The notes under the pieces are model-generated. The model was not told the origin of the DNA. It was given only the letters and a program-made list of their open reading frames with translations, and ran no database searches. This document shows positions 51,872 through 55,441 of a DNA stretch of 55,441 nucleotides, piece after piece; the first letter of the stretch is position 1; every line of letters begins with the position of its first letter. Location of the stretch: the NCBI GenBank assembly GCA_903876765.1, contig CAIRBH010000030.1, forward strand, positions 1 to 55,441, written 5' to 3'. A program made the position numbers and the translations under genes. This DNA comes from an uncultured Pseudomonadota bacterium (GTDB lineage Bacteria > Pseudomonadota > Gammaproteobacteria > Burkholderiales > Methylophilaceae).

Positions 51872-53812
51872 CTAAGACCTAATGCCAGGCCCAGTCATAC
51901 CATCCACTCCAATTAGTTTTAAAGCCGCTCGCTCACTGTTGCTTTGCACACCTTCAGCAATCGTGATCATGCCAATAGAGTGGGCTATCATGCATAAACC
52001 TCTCAGTAAAGCTTTGTTGGCTTCGTTACTATCAATATCACGAATGATAGACACATCAATCTTCATATAATCTAGTCCTAGATCATGTAACTCGCCTAGA
52101 CGAGAGATTGTTGCGCCCACATGTTCAATGCCAACTTTGCTGCCCAGCGCTTTGAGTTGGCGACAAAAATTGCGAAACTCGCTTAAATGTTCAAAGACAC
52201 TTTTTTCTGCAACCTCAAAGTGCAGATGCTGAGCAATGCTGGCATTTTCATGTATTAGTTGCAGCATTTTTTCAATAAAATTTGGGTTGCAAATAGCCTC
52301 AGCTGAAACGTTAAGCCCTATAGGCTGAGCGCCATTATTGAGCATATTAATCGCTGTTTCTAAGACCATTTCATCAACGCGACTCATTAAGTTGAGCTTA
52401 CTAGCCCAAGTAATAAACTCGCCTGCGGCATACCACTTTCCTTCAGGCGTTAATTGCAGCCTAACGGGGCTTTCATGGTGGATTAACTCACCTTGCTGAT
52501 TGATTACTGGATACTGTTCTAGTTTTATTCTCCTATAAGTCAGTGCGGCATTGATTAAACGCTGCCATTTGACTTGGCTGTTATTCGGAACTTGCGTCAA
52601 ATCGCTGTAGTCGATGACATGCAATGTATTATTGCTATCAACTTTCTTGGATAATGAGTTAATAAAAGAGATTAACTTAACGGCCGATTCTAACGCAGGG
52701 CTTAAATAGCTTATGGTGGCAGATTTGCCAATATTGATGACCACAGTGACAAAATTGGCGTTGATTAATATTTGTTCAGTATGACCAATATTGACCAGCA
52801 AACTTTGAATTTGATTGCCTAGCGTATAAGCATCTATAGGCTGATTAGAAAACACCGAAAAATCAGTACCGCTAAGCCGTCCAGCGTAAAGTGAGGTATT
52901 GGCCTTGCATTGATTTTCTAAGGCATCGCCAATTCTTTTGAGTAAAATATTAGTCGCTTGATGGCCCAAGCTTTGGTCTAAGCTTGCTAGATTAGTCAGT
53001 CTACAAACCAGCAACACGCCTGCGCTAAAAGTTTCTTCATGACTAATGCTGGCATCAACCCGATTAATAAAATAATCGTGGTTCATCAGGCCAGTAATTG
53101 GGTCAAAATTAGCGTTGAAGCGCAATTGTTCTAGCCTTGCAGCTTCTTCAGCTAAAGTTTTTTTAATGCGTCTAGAAAGCGCATTCATGGCGCTCGCCAC
53201 TGCTTTAAATTCAGTAGTTTTTGGCACGTCTATGCTGATGAACCGATTTTCACCAATCGCGGTTGCCTGATGCACCACATCATCAAGTGGGCTGATGATT
53301 TTTCTTGATACTTTGCCACCTATATAGCAGGCTAGTATGCCTATCAGCAAAGTCAATAGCGCGACTTGTATAGTTGAATCCCAAAGTTTATCGTAAGCAA
53401 AGTTCACATCACTTGCTAAGCTAATCGTGCCATACTGGCGCCAGCCATCCTGAATATCAGCAACGCCCCCCTGGGCCTGAATAGACACAAGCTGCGTAAA
53501 CCATTTGGGCGCTTTGCTTTTGCTATTCATATTAACCTGCTCGCTAATGGTCTTGCCGTCAGGGTCAGTTAAACGTATGTAGTGGTAGTGGCCAGCGTCA
53601 AATTGAGCAGAAATGAGCAAGCTCAAAGTGACTGGGTCTTTTGGCATTTGTGACATGGATAGCGCGAGTGAGGTCGCATTATCTATATTTTTCAATTGCA
53701 ATTGTTCTTCAAGATAATGCTTACTAGATAGCGTGCTTAGCATAAAGCTGCCGCTCGCCGCTAAGGCGACTATGAAGGTAATGGCTAACCACAGTTGTTT
53801 AATAAGTGACAT
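51872..53812 (-). CDS. lapD: LapD-like c-di-GMP receptor (periplasmic domain, HAMP, degenerate GGDEF-EAL)
   Basis: This 646-residue protein has two membrane segments (about 8-27 and 145-165) enclosing a LapD/MoxY-type periplasmic domain, then HAMP (about 165-225), GGDEF and EAL domains. GGDEF reads GRLSGTDFSVF and the EAL motif reads ESPVRL, so both catalytic sites are lost, as in LapD receptors that bind but neither make nor degrade c-di-GMP. With c-di-GMP bound it would sequester LapG. AAGGAG lies 5 bp before the ATG. It follows lapG by 19 bp. Confidence 0.9.
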   Translation of the reverse strand: MSLIKQLWLAITFIVALAASGSFMLSTLSSKHYLEEQLQLKNIDNATSLALSMSQMPKDPVTLSLLISAQFDAGHYHYIRLTDPDGKTISEQVNMNSKSKAPKWFTQLVSIQAQGGVADIQDGWRQYGTISLASDVNFAYDKLWDSTIQVALLTLLIGILACYIGGKVSRKIISPLDDVVHQATAIGENRFISIDVPKTTEFKAVASAMNALSRRIKKTLAEEAARLEQLRFNANFDPITGLMNHDYFINRVDASISHEETFSAGVLLVCRLTNLASLDQSLGHQATNILLKRIGDALENQCKANTSLYAGRLSGTDFSVFSNQPIDAYTLGNQIQSLLVNIGHTEQILINANFVTVVINIGKSATISYLSPALESAVKLISFINSLSKKVDSNNTLHVIDYSDLTQVPNNSQVKWQRLINAALTYRRIKLEQYPVINQQGELIHHESPVRLQLTPEGKWYAAGEFITWASKLNLMSRVDEMVLETAINMLNNGAQPIGLNVSAEAICNPNFIEKMLQLIHENASIAQHLHFEVAEKSVFEHLSEFRNFCRQLKALGSKVGIEHVGATISRLGELHDLGLDYMKIDVSIIRDIDSNEANKALLRGLCMIAHSIGMITIAEGVQSNSERAALKLIGVDGMTGPGIRS

Positions 53813-53831
53813 GTCAACTCCTTATTTTCAA

Positions 53832-54515
53832 TTACTCTATTCCATCTGCTGCTATACGCGCTAATACATCGCGCCATCTTGATAAATGTGACACTGCGTC
53901 GCTACGGGGTTTGCTGCTATTACCCACCCACAAGCCTTTATCGTTAAAACTAAAAATAGGCGTTAAATCTTTTCTGCGCGATGCGGGCAAGATGTCGCTT
54001 ACTAAGCTATCTAAAATCAGCGGCTCAGATTGTGGCGTTGAATAATAGCTCAACACCATGTGCGCTCTAATTACACTGCTGCCTTTGCTAGGTAGGGAAG
54101 CTCTAACATAGGTCAGTCTTAATTTGTCATTAGCCACATTTAATATTTTTAAAAAAGTATACTTGGCAATGCTAAAATCTTCGCAATCACCAGCCCCTAA
54201 ACCTAGTGCTTCTAATGGTGTTGCCCAATAATCAGCTTGTCCCCAAACATCCACATCTTCTGCATAGCTGATTTTACGGTTAAAAAAACTGTTAATTTCT
54301 TTAAGTTTATCTGCTTCAGGTGCAGACTTTAATCGACTCAATAGCTGATCAAGCTCTAAAGTTGTGTTGTAAGCATCCGTACCATAGCGTTGTTTGGCTA
54401 ATCCGCTAAATTTACTGAGGTCATAGCCTGTAGCATAAAGGCCACTCGCGACCAACATCAGCATGGCAATACTGAATGTGCTAATAATGAGCTTTGAATA
54501 CGCCTTATTTCTCAT
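53832..54515 (-). CDS. lapG: LapG-like periplasmic cysteine protease (bacterial transglutaminase-like)
   Basis: The protein has 227 residues from ATG 54515, chosen because it gives a clean signal peptide (MRNKAYSKLIISTFSIAMLML...). GTG 54536 is an alternative. The catalytic triad of the family is visible: Cys in GAGDCEDFSIAKY, His in IRAHMVLSYY and Asp in LILDSL. LapG cleaves surface adhesin at a TAAG motif when c-di-GMP is low. Its own substrate is probably the adhesin starting at 54789, transcribed divergently. Confidence 0.92.
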   Translation of the reverse strand: MRNKAYSKLIISTFSIAMLMLVASGLYATGYDLSKFSGLAKQRYGTDAYNTTLELDQLLSRLKSAPEADKLKEINSFFNRKISYAEDVDVWGQADYWATPLEALGLGAGDCEDFSIAKYTFLKILNVANDKLRLTYVRASLPSKGSSVIRAHMVLSYYSTPQSEPLILDSLVSDILPASRRKDLTPIFSFNDKGLWVGNSSKPRSDAVSHLSRWRDVLARIAADGIE

Positions 54516-54691
54516 AACAGACAGAATAAACGCCACTCCAAAATTTTTATTAGCAGAGATCTAACAGTAAGGTTGATAACGATAGGGTTATTCAGCAGCA
54601 AACAAATTAGCGACTAATTCTCTAAGATTATCATTTTGTAATTATTTAATCACCAAGAATTTCAAATGCACGCCATTAAAAAATCAAAATC

Positions 54692-54709
54692 ATTGTCCAT
54701 TAGGACAAT
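54692..54709. promoter_or_regulatory. Palindrome between lapG and the adhesin gene
   Basis: ATTGTCC (54692-54698) and GGACAAT (54703-54709) are perfect arms around ATTA. The site lies about 155 bp from the lapG start and 80 bp before the adhesin ATG, in the divergent promoter region. It could be an operator for the adjacent LuxR-type protein. Its short loop also allows a hairpin. Confidence 0.55.
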
Positions 54710-54788
54710 AGTTTTGTAACTACATAGTCAGGTTTAATACGAATGTAAAAAACCATATCTAGCATTAAATTTTAATTAAGGCGTAATC

Positions 54789-55441
54789 ATGGCATTGGTT
54801 GGAAAAGTAGTTGCAATCACAGGGTCAGTATTTGTCATTAACCCTAATGGTAGCCGACATCAGCTCAATTTAGGTGATCAAGTCGCTCAGGGTGATATCG
54901 TTGAAACGATACGTGGCGCCTTCGTAGATATCATGTTTACTGAAAGCTATGTGCTGCATATTGAGGCAGAACAACAAGTCACTATTACCATAGATATTAC
55001 AGAAACAGCTCAACTAAGTCAGGCAGATAGTGCGGTTGATTCGGCCACCATACAAACTGTCATTCAAGCCTTAGAAAGCGGTGATGACATAAGTGATGCT
55101 TTAGAAGCAACCGCCGCAGGTTCAGGGGTACCATCATCAGATTATGGTTTTAGTTTTGTTGACACATCTGTTACTAATTATTCGTCCAATGACATTTATC
55201 ATGCGCCACTAACAGAAACACCCCCCTCGACTTTTAATACCTACAATCCAATTGACACTACTATTTCGACCCCTGTCACTGGGACTAACGCCGCCGCCGT
55301 CATTAGCGGCGATAAGGCAGCCAGCCTCACAGAAACCAATGCCGTACAAACCGCCACTGGTACCTTAACCTCAACCGATGCGGATGGTACAGCCAACTTG
55401 TTTACAGCATTAGCCAGCACGGCAGGCAGCAACGGTTATGG
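54789..55441 (+). CDS. Large LapA-type adhesin, N-terminal part (runs off the window)
   Basis: ATG 54789 follows AAGG at 7 bp. The visible 217 residues begin with the LapA-type retention module (GKVVAITGSVFVINPNGSRHQLNLGDQVAQGDIVETI...FVDIMF). T108-A109-A110-G111 is a LapG cleavage motif at the position expected from Pseudomonas LapA. From about residue 160 a VCBS-like repeat starts (AAVISGD..SLTETN..QTATGTLTSTDAD). The N-terminal module would stall in the outer-membrane channel and hold the adhesin at the surface until LapG cuts it. Confidence 0.9.
   Translation, partial: MALVGKVVAITGSVFVINPNGSRHQLNLGDQVAQGDIVETIRGAFVDIMFTESYVLHIEAEQQVTITIDITETAQLSQADSAVDSATIQTVIQALESGDDISDALEATAAGSGVPSSDYGFSFVDTSVTNYSSNDIYHAPLTETPPSTFNTYNPIDTTISTPVTGTNAAAVISGDKAASLTETNAVQTATGTLTSTDADGTANLFTALASTAGSNGY

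Overview
The window looks like a chromosomal segment of a betaproteobacterial methylotroph of the Methylophilaceae (Methylotenera-like). This is inferred from gene content: a methylcitrate-cycle cluster joined to malic enzyme, succinate dehydrogenase, class I fumarase and AcnB, together with betaproteobacterial-looking housekeeping genes (rlmJ, uvrC, pgsA, RIO kinase). No 16S rRNA gene is present, so the genus is a suggestion only.

Layout. (1) 1-3450 is accessory DNA: the end of an IS3-family element, a small membrane protein, a large membrane-anchored tandem AAA+ ATPase and two tiny ORFs. It ends at a degenerate 3' half of a tRNA-Arg(ACG) gene (3403-3448) that looks like an integration scar. 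(2) 3621-10869 (minus) is an eight-gene lipid-modification operon: two CFA-synthase-type methyltransferases, an FAD amine-oxidase-like protein, DUF1365, a fatty-acid desaturase, a lipocalin lipoprotein, DUF1295 and DUF2878. (3) 11235-16361 holds a periplasmic peroxiredoxin, a secreted trypsin-like protease with TPR, an Ala-rich helical protein beside a small HTH-like protein, and a soluble PAS histidine kinase. (4) 16466-36507 is the metabolic core. A minus-strand operon (CitE-like, mesaconyl-CoA hydratase, Mcl-like lyase, prpB, prpC, prpD) diverges from gntR-maeB-sdhCDABE, a third CitE-superfamily lyase, an acyl-CoA ligase, class I fumarase, an EF-hand protein and acnB. Between the two arms lie two good promoters and a compact inverted repeat, a likely GntR operator. 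(5) 36614-44343 is mostly housekeeping: membrane proteins, rlmJ, a short CDF transporter, DUF1643, a tautomerase, a RIO kinase, uvrC, pgsA, tRNA-Gly and tRNA-Cys. (6) 44397-47150 is a small disrupted island after the tRNAs: hicAB, an IS3-family element, broken genes and IS256-family debris. (7) 47609-55441 is a LapA-type biofilm adhesion system: ABC exporter, HlyD adaptor, LuxR regulator, LapD-like c-di-GMP receptor, LapG protease and the start of a large adhesin that carries a TAAG cleavage site.

How the genes work together. Mesaconyl-CoA hydratase plus a beta-methylmalyl-CoA lyase would interconvert mesaconyl-CoA with propionyl-CoA and glyoxylate. PrpC, PrpD, AcnB and PrpB would turn propionyl-CoA and oxaloacetate into pyruvate and succinate. 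Sdh, fumarase and malic enzyme would process the succinate. Three CitE-superfamily lyases, a CoA ligase and a fumarase of the class known to act on mesaconate also make a propionyl-CoA plus glyoxylate to pyruvate plus acetyl-CoA route conceivable. That route is the most interesting hypothesis here and is inference, not demonstrated. In the adhesion module, LapD would sequester LapG when c-di-GMP is high, which leaves the adhesin uncleaved at the surface.
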